Shown here in pieces: positions 1 to 8,402 of a stretch of DNA of 64,000 bases. The stretch comes from Bifidobacterium breve (GTDB lineage: Bacteria; Actinomycetota; Acidimicrobiia; Acidimicrobiales; Acidimicrobilacustridaceae): NCBI GenBank assembly GCA_945860545.1, contig CAMAQM010000006.1:1-64000 (forward strand), written 5' to 3'. A program made the position numbers and the translations under genes. Every line of letters starts with the position of its first letter. The stretch's first letter is position 1. The notes beneath the pieces were generated by a model. It was not told the origin of the DNA. It worked only from the letters and a program-made list of their open reading frames with translations, and ran no database searches.

Positions 1-885
1 GTACGTGTGCAGCTGATACCCCTGGGCGCGGATCCACAGGTCGGTCACGGCATCGGCGAGTGCGGTGTCGGCGGGGTCGGCGTGCAGCCGCCACAACGCC
101 ACGAGACGGTCGGCGGCGGTGGTGAACCGGGCGGGGCTGCGCAAACTGACCCCGCGCTCGAACCCGGCGGTCGCCATCGCCACCCGCCACCCGCCGTTGA
201 CGTCGCCGAGGGTGCAGTCGAGTGGGACGCGCACGTCGTCGAAGAAGATCTCGGCGAACCCCGGTTCGCCGTCGAGCTGGGCGATGGGTCGCACCGTGAC
301 ACCAGGTGTGTCGAGTGGGCACAGGATGAAGGTGAGGCCCCGGTGACGTTGCGCCTCGGGATCGGTGCGGAACATGCCGAAGCACCAGTCGGCGAACGCC
401 GCCCGGCTGGCCCAGATCTTTGAACCGTTGAGCACCCAGTGATCGCCGTCGAGGGTTGCACGGGCGCTGATGGCGGCCATGTCGCTCCCGGCGTCAGGTT
501 CGCTCCACGCCTGAGCCCACACGATGTCGCTGGACGCCATGGTGGGCAGGAAGCGGGCCTTTTGCTCCTCGGTGCCCACCTCCATGATGGTGGGACCCAA
601 CAAGAAGATGCCGTTCTGGTTGACCCGGCCGGGGGCGCCCGAGCGCCAGTACTCCTCTTCGAACACCAGCCACTCGATGTAGCCCGCCCCTCGCCCGCCG
701 TACTCGGTGGGCCAACTCACGGCTGAGAAGCGGCCGTCGTGAAGGGTGCGTTCCCACCGCCGGTGGGCCTCGAACCCTTCGGCGGTGTCGAAACTCGGTA
801 GCGGCGTCGTGGGGACGTGTTGGGCGAGCCACTGGCGTGCCTCGGAACGGAACGCCTGCTGTTCGTCGGTGTAGCGCAGGTCCAT
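1..885 (-). CDS. acyl-CoA dehydrogenase, C-terminus cut by window edge
   Basis: FAD-dependent alpha,beta-dehydrogenation of an acyl-CoA, probably a steroid side-chain or ring thioester. 295 codons are visible, beginning MDLRYTDEQQAF at the ATG at 885, and the frame runs off the left edge. The usual family landmarks are present: an N-terminal helical domain, the central TYGGRGAG-like loop (TEYGGRGAG), the flavin-side SEPDAGSDMA segment, and WVLNGSKIW in the middle domain. The C-terminal helical domain is entered (NGGWRVAMATAGFERG) but not finished. A TACGCT box about 9 nt before the ATG suggests a leaderless start. It is divergent from the OB-fold gene at 926 and shares the operator at 916-934. 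The family is certain; the substrate is inferred from context only. Confidence 0.9.
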   Translation of the reverse strand, partial: MDLRYTDEQQAFRSEARQWLAQHVPTTPLPSFDTAEGFEAHRRWERTLHDGRFSAVSWPTEYGGRGAGYIEWLVFEEEYWRSGAPGRVNQNGIFLLGPTIMEVGTEEQKARFLPTMASSDIVWAQAWSEPDAGSDMAAISARATLDGDHWVLNGSKIWASRAAFADWCFGMFRTDPEAQRHRGLTFILCPLDTPGVTVRPIAQLDGEPGFAEIFFDDVRVPLDCTLGDVNGGWRVAMATAGFERGVSLRSPARFTTAADRLVALWRLHADPADTALADAVTDLWIRAQGYQLHTY

Positions 886-915
886 GGGCGCAGGAGCGTA
901 CACGGGTGTGGTCTA

Positions 916-934
916 ACCTGACGGCGTGTCAGAT
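916..934. promoter_or_regulatory. island operator, copy 1
   Basis: ACCTGACG-GCG-TGTCAGAT, matching WTCTGACGnnnCGTCAGAW with one mismatch in each half. It overlaps a possible -10 box TAACCT (914-919) and the GTG start at 926 of the rightward gene. A bound regulator would therefore cover both the promoter and the start of a leaderless message, while lying about 15 nt upstream of the leftward gene's -10. Confidence 0.65.
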
Positions 935-1423
935 TTGAGCGGTGACACCACCGCATCGGCAGGGGCGGCCCAACCCGCCATCGACGGCTGGTTCACCCTT
1001 GGAGGACCGGACCTCGGCGACGGCCCCCGACTGATCGGATCGAAGTGTGCGGGCTGTGGCACCTACGCCTTCCCGCCCCGCAGCGGCGCCTGCCCGAACC
1101 CGTCGTGTGTGTCCGACACGCTCGAACCAGTCGAGTTGTCGGCCACGGGAACACTGTGGAGTTTCGCCGAGAACCACTACGCCCCGCCGGCGCCTTACGT
1201 GGCCGCCGAACCGTTCGAGCCGTACGCCCTCGCCGCCGTCGAACTCGAACGTGAGGGCATGGTGGTGCTCGGCCAGGCAGCGAAAGGTGTGCGGGTTGCG
1301 GACCTGCGGGTCGGCATGCCGATGAAGCTCGCCATCGACGTCCTGTTCACCGGTGACGACGGGGTCGACCGGCTGATCTGGGTGTGGGAACCCGTCGAAG
1401 AGGAGGGCACCGATGTCGGCTGA
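926..1423 (+). CDS. zinc-ribbon OB-fold (DUF35) acyl-CoA-binding protein
   Basis: 165 aa. DUF35 proteins pair with thiolase-fold enzymes and help them bind CoA substrates; in mycobacteria the DUF35 domain of ChsH2 is needed by the steroid retro-aldolase Ltp2. The zinc ribbon is intact: C41-x2-C44-x11-C56-x4-C61, followed by the OB-fold beta-barrel (TGTLWSFAENH onward). The GTG at 926 is chosen because TAACCT lies 6 nt upstream and the protein aligns from there. The end overlaps the thiolase-like gene by 11 bases, so the two are probably translated together and act as one complex. The specific aldolase role is inferred. Confidence 0.85.
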   Translation: MSDLSGDTTASAGAAQPAIDGWFTLGGPDLGDGPRLIGSKCAGCGTYAFPPRSGACPNPSCVSDTLEPVELSATGTLWSFAENHYAPPAPYVAAEPFEPYALAAVELEREGMVVLGQAAKGVRVADLRVGMPMKLAIDVLFTGDDGVDRLIWVWEPVEEEGTDVG

Positions 1424-2612
1424 CGATGTCGCCATTCTCGGCGTCGGCATGCACCCATGGGGCAAGTGGGGTCGGGACTTCACCGAGTACGGCATGGTCG
1501 CCGCCCGGGCCGCGCTCGACGACGCCGGCCTGGCGTGGACCGACATTGAGCACGTCGCCGGCGCCGAGACGATCCGCAACGGCTACCCCGGGTTCGTGTC
1601 CGGATCGACGTTCGCCCAGAAGCTCGGCTGGACCGGGGTGACGGTCTCGTCGAGTTACGCCGCCTGTGCGTCGGGTGCCCAGGCGCTCCAGGCGGCGCGG
1701 GCCAACATCCTCGCCGGGTTCTGCGACGTGGCACTCGTGATCGGTGCCGACACCACCCCCAAAGGGTTCTTCGCTCCTGTCGGGGGGGAACGACGTGACG
1801 ACCCCGACTGGTTGCGGTTCCACCTGCTCGGCGCCACCAACCCCGTGTACTTCGCGTTGGCGGCGCGTCGCCGCATGGACCTGTGGGGCGCCACGGCTGA
1901 GGACTTCGCCATGGTGAAGGTGAAAAACGCCCGGCACGGCCTCGGGAACCCCAACGCCCGATACCGCAAGGAAGTCGGTATCGAGGAAGTGGTGTCGAGC
2001 CCCATCGTGTCGGACCCGTTGCGTCTGCTCGACATCTGCGCCACGTCCGACGGAGCGGCCGCGCTCGTGGTGACCAGCGCCGATTTCGCCCGCAAACATC
2101 TCGGTTCACTCGACGGAGTGGCTCGGGTGCGAGCCGTCAGCACCGCCACACCCACCTACCCACAGACGTTCCTCGAACTGCCCGACTTCGCCACCGATTC
2201 ACACGCTGTCGTGTCGCCGCCGGCGCTCGGGTTCAAGGCGTCTGTGGTGCACCGCGCCTATGAGGAGGCGGGGGTGGGTCCCGACGACATCGACCTCGCC
2301 GAGGTGTACGACCTGTCGACCGCCATGGAACTCGACTGGTACGAACACCTCGGGTTGTGCGAGGTGGGTGGTGCCGAAGAACTGCTGCGCTCGGGGGCGA
2401 CCACGATCGGTGGTCGGGTGCCGGTCAACGCGTCGGGTGGTCTCGCCAGTTTCGGGGAGGCGATTCCCGCCCAGGCCATCGCCCAGGTGTGCGAACTGAC
2501 CTGGCAGGTGCGTGGCCAGGCCACCGGCCGTCAGGTGGAGGGGGCCCGAGTGGGGGTCACCGCCAACCAGGGACTGTTCGGTCACGGCTCGTCGGTCGTG
2601 GTCGGCATCTGA
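1413..2612 (+). CDS. thiolase-fold protein, Ltp2-like candidate retro-aldolase
   Basis: 399 aa, SCP-x/lipid-transfer-protein branch of the thiolase superfamily. The nucleophile region SYAACASGAQ keeps Cys85. The C-terminal segment that normally reads GGxxxxGHPxGASG instead reads NASGGLASFGEAIPA (about residues 338-352), so the catalytic His of a true thiolase is missing. Ltp2-type aldolases of steroid side-chain degradation also do not use thiolase chemistry and need a DUF35 partner, which here is the overlapping upstream gene. I infer carbon-carbon cleavage of a C17-hydroxylated three-carbon side-chain CoA ester; a degenerate thiolase with another role is possible. Confidence 0.75.
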   Translation: MSADDVAILGVGMHPWGKWGRDFTEYGMVAARAALDDAGLAWTDIEHVAGAETIRNGYPGFVSGSTFAQKLGWTGVTVSSSYAACASGAQALQAARANILAGFCDVALVIGADTTPKGFFAPVGGERRDDPDWLRFHLLGATNPVYFALAARRRMDLWGATAEDFAMVKVKNARHGLGNPNARYRKEVGIEEVVSSPIVSDPLRLLDICATSDGAAALVVTSADFARKHLGSLDGVARVRAVSTATPTYPQTFLELPDFATDSHAVVSPPALGFKASVVHRAYEEAGVGPDDIDLAEVYDLSTAMELDWYEHLGLCEVGGAEELLRSGATTIGGRVPVNASGGLASFGEAIPAQAIAQVCELTWQVRGQATGRQVEGARVGVTANQGLFGHGSSVVVGI

Positions 2613-2643
2613 AACCGTCATCTGCTGTGAAAGGAACCGTCCG

Positions 2644-3807
2644 ATGACCTCCTCCGCCGTGTCGTCCGCCTGGATCGTCGACGCCGTGCGCACCCCGGTG
2701 GGTCGCCGAGGGGGCGGCCTGTCGGACATGCATCCCGCCGACCTCGGGGCGGCGAGCATTTCCGCTCTCATGGATCGAACCGGAGTGGACCCCGCCGCCG
2801 TCGACGACGTCGTATTCGGCAACGTGGATTCCATCGGCGCTCAGGCGGGGTGCATTGCCCGCACCTGCTGGCTGGTGGCCGGGATGCCCGAACACGTGCC
2901 GGGAACCACGGTGGACCGCCAGTGCGGGTCGGGTCAGCAGGCCGTGCACTTCGCCGCCCAAGCGGTGATGAGCGGCACCATGGACCTGGTGGTGGCCGGC
3001 GGTGTGCAGCAGATGTCGGCGATCCCCATCTCGGCGGCGATGCTCGCCGGGCAGGCCTACGGGTTCGACGACCCGTTCACCGGGTCACCGGGGTGGGTGG
3101 CCCGTTACGGGCCGGGCGCCGTCGACCAGTTCCTCGGGGCGGAATCCATGGCCACCCGATGGGACATCAGTCGTGACGACATGGAGGCCTTCGCCGTCGC
3201 ATCCCACGAGCGGGCACTGGCCGCCCGCGCCGAGGGACGGTTCGAGGCCGAGATCGTCGCCACGAACGGTCTCGACCACGACGAGGGACCCCGCCAGCCC
3301 GACTGGGACAAGATTCGTTCGTTGCGCACCCTCGTCGAAGACGGTCGCATGACCGCGGCGGTGGCCAGCCAGATCTCCGACGCCTCCGCCGCACTGCTCA
3401 TTGCCAACGACGCCGCTGTCGCGACCCACAACCTCACGCCGCGGGCCCGAATCCATCACCTCAGCGTCATGGCCGACGACCCGGTCATGATGCTGTCGGC
3501 GCCCATTCCCGCCACCAAACGGGCGCTCGAGCGCACCGGGCTCACCCCCGACGACATCGACCTCGTGGAAATCAACGAGGCGTTCGCCCCGGTGGTGCTG
3601 GCATGGCTGAAAGAAACCGGGTTCGATCCGGGCAAGGTGAACGTGAACGGTGGTGCGATCGCGCTGGGTCACCCACTCGGTGCCACCGGTGCCCGGCTCA
3701 TGACGACGCTGCTCCACGAACTCGACCGGACCGGCGGCCGCTATGGCCTGCAGACCATGTGTGAAGGTGGCGGTCAGGCCAACGTGACCATCATCGAACG
3801 GGTCTGA
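2644..3807 (+). CDS. acetyl-CoA acyltransferase (thiolase)
   Basis: 387 aa with all thiolase landmarks: nucleophile Cys94 in RQCGSGQQA, NEAFAPV, GHPLGATG (His about 343) and the second catalytic Cys in CEGGGQAN (about 373). It should release acetyl- or propionyl-CoA from a 3-oxoacyl-CoA, the last step of a beta-oxidation round. The ATG at 2644 is chosen over an upstream in-frame start because AAAGGAA precedes it and the conserved AWIVDAVRTPVG begins right after. It lies 31 bases behind the Ltp2-like gene, in the same apparent operon. Its end is 4 bases from the convergent sulfatase. A FadA6- or FadA5-like steroid role is inferred from context. Confidence 0.9.
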   Translation: MTSSAVSSAWIVDAVRTPVGRRGGGLSDMHPADLGAASISALMDRTGVDPAAVDDVVFGNVDSIGAQAGCIARTCWLVAGMPEHVPGTTVDRQCGSGQQAVHFAAQAVMSGTMDLVVAGGVQQMSAIPISAAMLAGQAYGFDDPFTGSPGWVARYGPGAVDQFLGAESMATRWDISRDDMEAFAVASHERALAARAEGRFEAEIVATNGLDHDEGPRQPDWDKIRSLRTLVEDGRMTAAVASQISDASAALLIANDAAVATHNLTPRARIHHLSVMADDPVMMLSAPIPATKRALERTGLTPDDIDLVEINEAFAPVVLAWLKETGFDPGKVNVNGGAIALGHPLGATGARLMTTLLHELDRTGGRYGLQTMCEGGGQANVTIIERV

Positions 3808-3810
3808 CCA

Positions 3811-6102
3811 CTACTCGTAGGAGCGCCCGATCTGGCGGGTGAGGTCGAGGAACGACTCGGGGTGGTCGGGTGCTGGTGCCCCCGGGGTGTAGCGCACCCG
3901 ATGCAACGTCCCGGTGAACGGGTACGAACCGTGTGTTTCGTGAAGGTCCCAGTGCACCGGTGAACGCGGGTCGCGCCCGACCGAGATGCCCTCGAACGGG
4001 GCGAGCGGGAACAGCATCGGCAGGTCGTCGAGGCGGGAGCGTTCCTCGTCGTCGACGAACACCGCAAGGTTCGTGCGCCACCCCCCAGGAGCCTCGATGC
4101 GCAACCGGACCGACACCGCACCGTCGGGCAGGGCGCCACCGTCCAATTCGTGGAGGTGGCCCTGGCCGTCGTTAAACGCCACCCGCAGGCTGTTGTCGGC
4201 CACCCACACCACGTACCCGCCGCCCTGGTCCCCGTGGGCGACGAGTACCCCCTCGTCACCGACGCGGAGGTCGATGTCGACGTCGACGTCGCAGGTGCGT
4301 TGCCAGATGAGGCGGGAACTGCGCCAGTGGTCGAGGCTCGGGGTGCCAGGGAACAACACGACGGGCTGTTCGTGCACCTTGTCCTCGGGCCGTCGGACGA
4401 TCCAGCGCCACTGGCTGCCCTCATCGAGGGGGTAGACGTCCCCGCTGCGAGCGAGCTGATCCCAGCGCGCGGCGAGCGCACTGACCCGCTCAGGCGATTC
4501 AGCGGCGAGGTCGTGCGTCTCGGTGGGGTCGACGGCGAGGTGGTAGAGCTCCCATTCGCCGTCGTGGAACGGGCCCGGTCCGCCCCGCCGGGTCACGACC
4601 TCCCAGCCGTCGCGGTACAGACCCCGATGACCGGCGAGTTCGTAGAGCTGTTCTGTGCGGACCTCGGGATGGGAGGGGTCGGCGAGGACGTCGACGAGCG
4701 GGACCCCGTCAGGGCTGCGAAGCGGGCGACCGTTGCGCTCGCGTGGCTGGGTGACCCCGACGAGTTGGGCAATGGTGGGCCACAGGTCGCTGCAGTGGGC
4801 GTACTGGTGGCGCAACCCCGTCACGACCTCCCGGTCACCGCGCACGTCGTCGCCGACGTGGACGATGCAGGGGACCTGATGGCCGCCGGCGTGGGTGTTG
4901 CGCTTGTAGAGCCGGAACGGGGTGTTGGACGCCATGGCCCAGCCCCGGGGGTAGTGGCTCATGGTCCGTGGGCCACCGATGAGGTCGATGCGGGCAAGGT
5001 CGTCGGCAAGATCGGCACCCTCGGCCCCGACCTGGGTGGCGAGATGGTTGTAGTAGTTGGTGGTGCCGGTGGCCTCACCTTCACGGCTGGCACCGTTGTC
5101 GGACATGAACACCACCACGGTGTTGTCCCACTCGCCGAGTTCCTCGAGCGCGGCGCGTACCTCTCCCACGCTGCGGTCGAGATGGGTGACCATGGCGGCG
5201 TAGGTCGCCATGTAGGTGGCGAACAGTCGGCGGGTGTCGTCGTCGAGGTCGTCCCAGGCCGCAACCTCGTCACCGGGTTCGGCGTTGCGTGGCGGCAGGG
5301 TGGCATCGGCGGACACGACGCCGAGTTCGACCTGGCGGGCGTGGCGGCGGGCCCGGATCTCGTCCCATCCACAGTCGTACACCGTGGCGAATTGCGCCAC
5401 GTCCTCGGCGCGGGCGTGCAGCGGTGCGTGGGCGGCGGGGTGGGCGAGGTACAACAGGAACGGCTGGTCGGGACGTACCGCTTTGCGTTGACGGACCATG
5501 GCGATGGCGGTTGCGGTCAGGTCGTCGGTGAGGTGGTAGCCCTCGGGGTACGTGTCGATGTCGAGGTGGGTGTTGTCGGCGACCAACTGGTGGGGGTGGT
5601 GCAGGTTGGTGAACGCGTCGAGGATCCCGTAGAAGCGTTCGAACCCCCGTTGGCACGGCCACGAGTGCATCGGTCCGGCCGCCGACGTGTCGGCGTCACG
5701 GCACAGGTGCCACTTGCCGACACACAACGTCGCCCACCCGGCGTCCCTGAGCGCCTCGGCCATGGTCACCACGTCGTCAGCGAGTTCGGCACGGTACCCG
5801 GGGAACCCGGGGTCGTCCTGGGCGACGTGGCCCACCCCGGCCCGGTGGGGGAGGAGTCCGGTGAGCAGGGCGGCACGCGTGGGCGAACACATCGGGGTCG
5901 AGTGGAAGTTGGTGAACTGCACCCCTTCGGCGGCCAACCGATCGAGGTTCGGGGTGGGGATCTCCGACCCCTGACACCCGAGGTCGGCGTACCCGACGTC
6001 GTCGACGAGGATCACCACGACGTTTGGGGCGCCCTCCGGGGCGGTGGGCCGTTGCGGCCACTGCGGATCCGAGGCCGCCATGGTGGTTCCGATGTGTTGC
6101 AT
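3811..6102 (-). CDS. type I sulfatase (arylsulfatase family)
   Basis: 763 aa. Hydrolyses sulfate esters using a formylglycine made from the Cys of C-x-P-x-R; here C72-S-P-T-R76 followed by ALLTG. Metal-binding Asp34-Asp35 sit in VDDVGYADLG, and MSDNGASREG supplies the Asp-Asn pair. I see no signal peptide (it starts MQHIGTTMAASDPQW), so it is probably cytoplasmic and works on imported sulfate esters. GAGGGGGTGAA before the ATG supports the start. It faces the thiolase gene and is divergent from the amidohydrolase, sharing the operator at 6189-6207. In a steroid island a steryl- or bile-acid-sulfate substrate is plausible but not shown. No formylglycine-generating enzyme gene is in the window. 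Confidence 0.92.
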   Translation of the reverse strand: MQHIGTTMAASDPQWPQRPTAPEGAPNVVVILVDDVGYADLGCQGSEIPTPNLDRLAAEGVQFTNFHSTPMCSPTRAALLTGLLPHRAGVGHVAQDDPGFPGYRAELADDVVTMAEALRDAGWATLCVGKWHLCRDADTSAAGPMHSWPCQRGFERFYGILDAFTNLHHPHQLVADNTHLDIDTYPEGYHLTDDLTATAIAMVRQRKAVRPDQPFLLYLAHPAAHAPLHARAEDVAQFATVYDCGWDEIRARRHARQVELGVVSADATLPPRNAEPGDEVAAWDDLDDDTRRLFATYMATYAAMVTHLDRSVGEVRAALEELGEWDNTVVVFMSDNGASREGEATGTTNYYNHLATQVGAEGADLADDLARIDLIGGPRTMSHYPRGWAMASNTPFRLYKRNTHAGGHQVPCIVHVGDDVRGDREVVTGLRHQYAHCSDLWPTIAQLVGVTQPRERNGRPLRSPDGVPLVDVLADPSHPEVRTEQLYELAGHRGLYRDGWEVVTRRGGPGPFHDGEWELYHLAVDPTETHDLAAESPERVSALAARWDQLARSGDVYPLDEGSQWRWIVRRPEDKVHEQPVVLFPGTPSLDHWRSSRLIWQRTCDVDVDIDLRVGDEGVLVAHGDQGGGYVVWVADNSLRVAFNDGQGHLHELDGGALPDGAVSVRLRIEAPGGWRTNLAVFVDDEERSRLDDLPMLFPLAPFEGISVGRDPRSPVHWDLHETHGSYPFTGTLHRVRYTPGAPAPDHPESFLDLTRQIGRSYE

Positions 6103-6188
6103 TTCACCCCCTCGGGCATCGTCATCTGTTCGTCATGACCCCGCTCGGCGACCCGGATTCGCCCCCCTCGCCATCGGTGCCGTCGAAG

Positions 6189-6207
6189 ATCTAACGTAGC
6201 GTCAGAT
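6189..6207. promoter_or_regulatory. island operator, copy 2
   Basis: ATCTAACG-TAG-CGTCAGAT, one mismatch from the consensus. The mismatch creates TAACGT (6192-6197), a likely -10 box for the amidohydrolase gene at 6228, so operator and promoter coincide. A Shine-Dalgarno-like AAGGGGA lies before the ATG at 6228. The site also lies 87 nt upstream of the sulfatase start at 6102. Confidence 0.65.
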
Positions 6208-6227
6208 TCCGAGACCAAGGGGACGAC

Positions 6228-7433
6228 ATGGCCGGAGATGCACAGTCCGTGGTGGCCGAACTCGGTTACCGACCGTTCGACTGCGACAACCACTACTACG
6301 AGGCGCTTGACGCTTTCACCCGTCACCTCGACCCCGCACTCGGGCAACGCTGCGTGCAGTGGTGCGACATCGACGGCCGCAAGTACCAGGTGGTGGGTGG
6401 CCGGGTGTTCCGCGGTGTGGTCAACCCCACGTTCGATCCCGTCGCCCCCGCCGGCGCGCTCCACGACTACTTCCGGGGCAACCCCGAAGGCCGTCAACCA
6501 TGGGAGTTCCTCGCCGCCCGGGAGCGCATCAACCCCGCCTACCGGAATCGTGAGGCCCGCATCGCCACCCTCGACGAGCACGGCCTCGAAGGTGTCTGGC
6601 TGTTCCCGACGCTGGGCATGCTGTACGAGGAAGCGCTGAAGCACGACCCCGAAGCGGTGGCGCTGACCTTCACGGCGTTCAACCGGTGGTTGCTCGAAGA
6701 CTGGGGCTTCGGTGCGGACGGACGGATCTTCGCTGGGCCGTACCTGAGTCTCGCCGACGTCGACTGGGCGTGCGCCGAACTCGACTGGGCGCTCGACAAC
6801 GGTGCGCACGTCGTCGTGATGCGGGCCGCCGCCCCCATCACCGCCACCGGTCAACGCTCACCGTTCGACCCGTCGTTCGATCCGTTCTGGGCTCGTCTCA
6901 ACGAGGCAGGCATCCCGGTGGTCATCCACGCCGGAGACAGCGGGTACAGCTCGCACGGTTACGCCGACGACGGGTTCTCCTCGGCGCTGTCGGGCGGGTG
7001 GGGCCCGTCGATCAAGGCGTTCGCCATCGAGCGGGCAGCGGGCGACTTCATCATCAGTTCGGTGTTCGCCAAACTCTTCGACCGGTTCCCGAACCTGCGC
7101 ATGGCGTCGGTGGAGAACGGCTCGGGTTTCCTTCCCGACATGGTCAAGAAGCTCTCATCCACCCACCACAAGATGCCCGGGTTCTTTGGGACCCACCCCG
7201 TTGAGGTGCTCCGAAACCACTGGTGGATCAACCCGTTCTGGGAGGACGACGCCGCTGAGGTGGTTGAGATCATGGGGGCGGACCGGGTCATCTTCGGCAG
7301 TGACTGGCCCCACATCGAAGGCATGCCCGAACCGCTCGTGTACGTCGATGAACTCAAGGCGTTCGACGACGCCACGAAGCGACGCATCCTTCGCGACAAC
7401 GTCCTCGAACTCAACACCCCGCGACCGATCTGA
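6228..7433 (+). CDS. amidohydrolase-2 family TIM-barrel hydrolase/decarboxylase
   Basis: 401 aa, ACMSD-like amidohydrolase family. Members are metal-dependent hydrolases or decarboxylases with a TIM barrel. Visible landmarks: an N-terminal FDCDNHYYE instead of the classical HxH, a central VVIHAGDSGYSSHG holding the metal-binding His, ASVENGSGF, and a late FGSDWPHIEGM with the catalytic Asp. Relatives lie in many actinobacterial lipid- and steroid-degradation clusters without an assigned substrate. It heads a run of four rightward genes (to 11143) behind operator copy 2. The family is clear. The altered metal motif means that hydrolysis of a ring or ester, rather than decarboxylation, cannot be decided from sequence. 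Confidence 0.85.
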   Translation: MAGDAQSVVAELGYRPFDCDNHYYEALDAFTRHLDPALGQRCVQWCDIDGRKYQVVGGRVFRGVVNPTFDPVAPAGALHDYFRGNPEGRQPWEFLAARERINPAYRNREARIATLDEHGLEGVWLFPTLGMLYEEALKHDPEAVALTFTAFNRWLLEDWGFGADGRIFAGPYLSLADVDWACAELDWALDNGAHVVVMRAAAPITATGQRSPFDPSFDPFWARLNEAGIPVVIHAGDSGYSSHGYADDGFSSALSGGWGPSIKAFAIERAAGDFIISSVFAKLFDRFPNLRMASVENGSGFLPDMVKKLSSTHHKMPGFFGTHPVEVLRNHWWINPFWEDDAAEVVEIMGADRVIFGSDWPHIEGMPEPLVYVDELKAFDDATKRRILRDNVLELNTPRPI

Positions 7434-7438
7434 CCGCC

Positions 7439-8353
7439 GTGTTCACCATTGGCCCCAACCAGCGGGTCGTCGGGTTGCAACTTCCCGTGCAGGCGCGCAG
7501 CACCTACTTCGTCGCCGACTGGGAACGCACCGCCGGTCCGCTCGAGATGGCGGCGGTTGCCAAGGCAGCGGACGCGGCCGGGTACGCGTATGTCGGGGTG
7601 TGCGACCACGTGGCGTTGCCCGAGGCGGTGGCGGATTCCATGGGGTACCACTGGGTGGACCCCATCGCCACGCTTGGCTGGCTCGCCGCCCAGACCACCG
7701 AGGTGCGCCTGCTCACCCACGTCTACGTCCTGCCCTACCGACACCCCCGTCTCGCAGCCAAACAGTTCGCCACCCTCGATGACCTCTCCGGCGGCCGGGC
7801 GATCTGTGGAGTGGGAGCGGGGCACGTCGAAGCCGAGTTCGATCTGCTCGACGTCGATTTCGCCGGGCGGGGAGCGGCGATGGACCACGGCGTGACCGAA
7901 CTCGCAGAGGTCCTCGCCAACGAAGTGGTCGACGGGTTCGGGGCCCTGCCCCGACCGGTGCAGACCCCCCGCCCACCGATCTGGCTGGCCGGGTCGTCCG
8001 CACCGGCGATCCGGCGTGCCGCCCGTCTCGGTGACGGTTGGCTTCCCCAGGGTCCGGCCACGCCGGAGGCGGTGACGTTGCTCACCGCCGAACGTGAGCG
8101 TCACGGTCGTGGCGGTGAACCGTTCGCCGTGGGCACCATCACCCCGTTCCTCTATGTGGGTGAACCCTCGTGGGAGGTCCCTTCCGACACGTTGAGCGGG
8201 TCGCCCGACGACCTCGCCGAGCGGTTGGTGGCGCTGATCCCCCAAGGGGTCAACCAGATCCAGGTCCGTTTCCGGGCCCGTCACGTCGACGAAATGTGTG
8301 AACAGGTGGCGGCATTCGGACACGGGGTGCTGCCGGCACTGGCCACGAAGTGA
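7439..8353 (+). CDS. LLM-class F420-dependent oxidoreductase
   Basis: 304 aa, luciferase-like TIM-barrel family that uses reduced F420 or flavin. Conserved features: the DHVALPE loop, RLLTHVYVLPYRHP, LDDLSGGRAICGVGAG, and PPIWLAGSSAPAIRRAARLGDGW near the substrate side. GTG start at 7439, five bases behind the amidohydrolase stop, so cotranscribed. It is the second of four genes of the run and one of three LLM-family genes in the window (others at 14174 and 32985). Substrate unknown; a steroid-ring ketone or double bond is an inference from neighbourhood. Confidence 0.85.
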   Translation: MFTIGPNQRVVGLQLPVQARSTYFVADWERTAGPLEMAAVAKAADAAGYAYVGVCDHVALPEAVADSMGYHWVDPIATLGWLAAQTTEVRLLTHVYVLPYRHPRLAAKQFATLDDLSGGRAICGVGAGHVEAEFDLLDVDFAGRGAAMDHGVTELAEVLANEVVDGFGALPRPVQTPRPPIWLAGSSAPAIRRAARLGDGWLPQGPATPEAVTLLTAERERHGRGGEPFAVGTITPFLYVGEPSWEVPSDTLSGSPDDLAERLVALIPQGVNQIQVRFRARHVDEMCEQVAAFGHGVLPALATK

Positions 8354-8402
8354 GGTCACCGGCTGGGGGGCCGGTGACACCGAACAACAACACGGGGGAC
8401 TC

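Noticed and set aside
4150-6138. 662-aa open frame on the plus strand opposite the sulfatase
   Set aside because: It is the antisense shadow of a clear sulfatase gene in GC-rich DNA; the translation is Val/Gly/His-rich with no family pattern.
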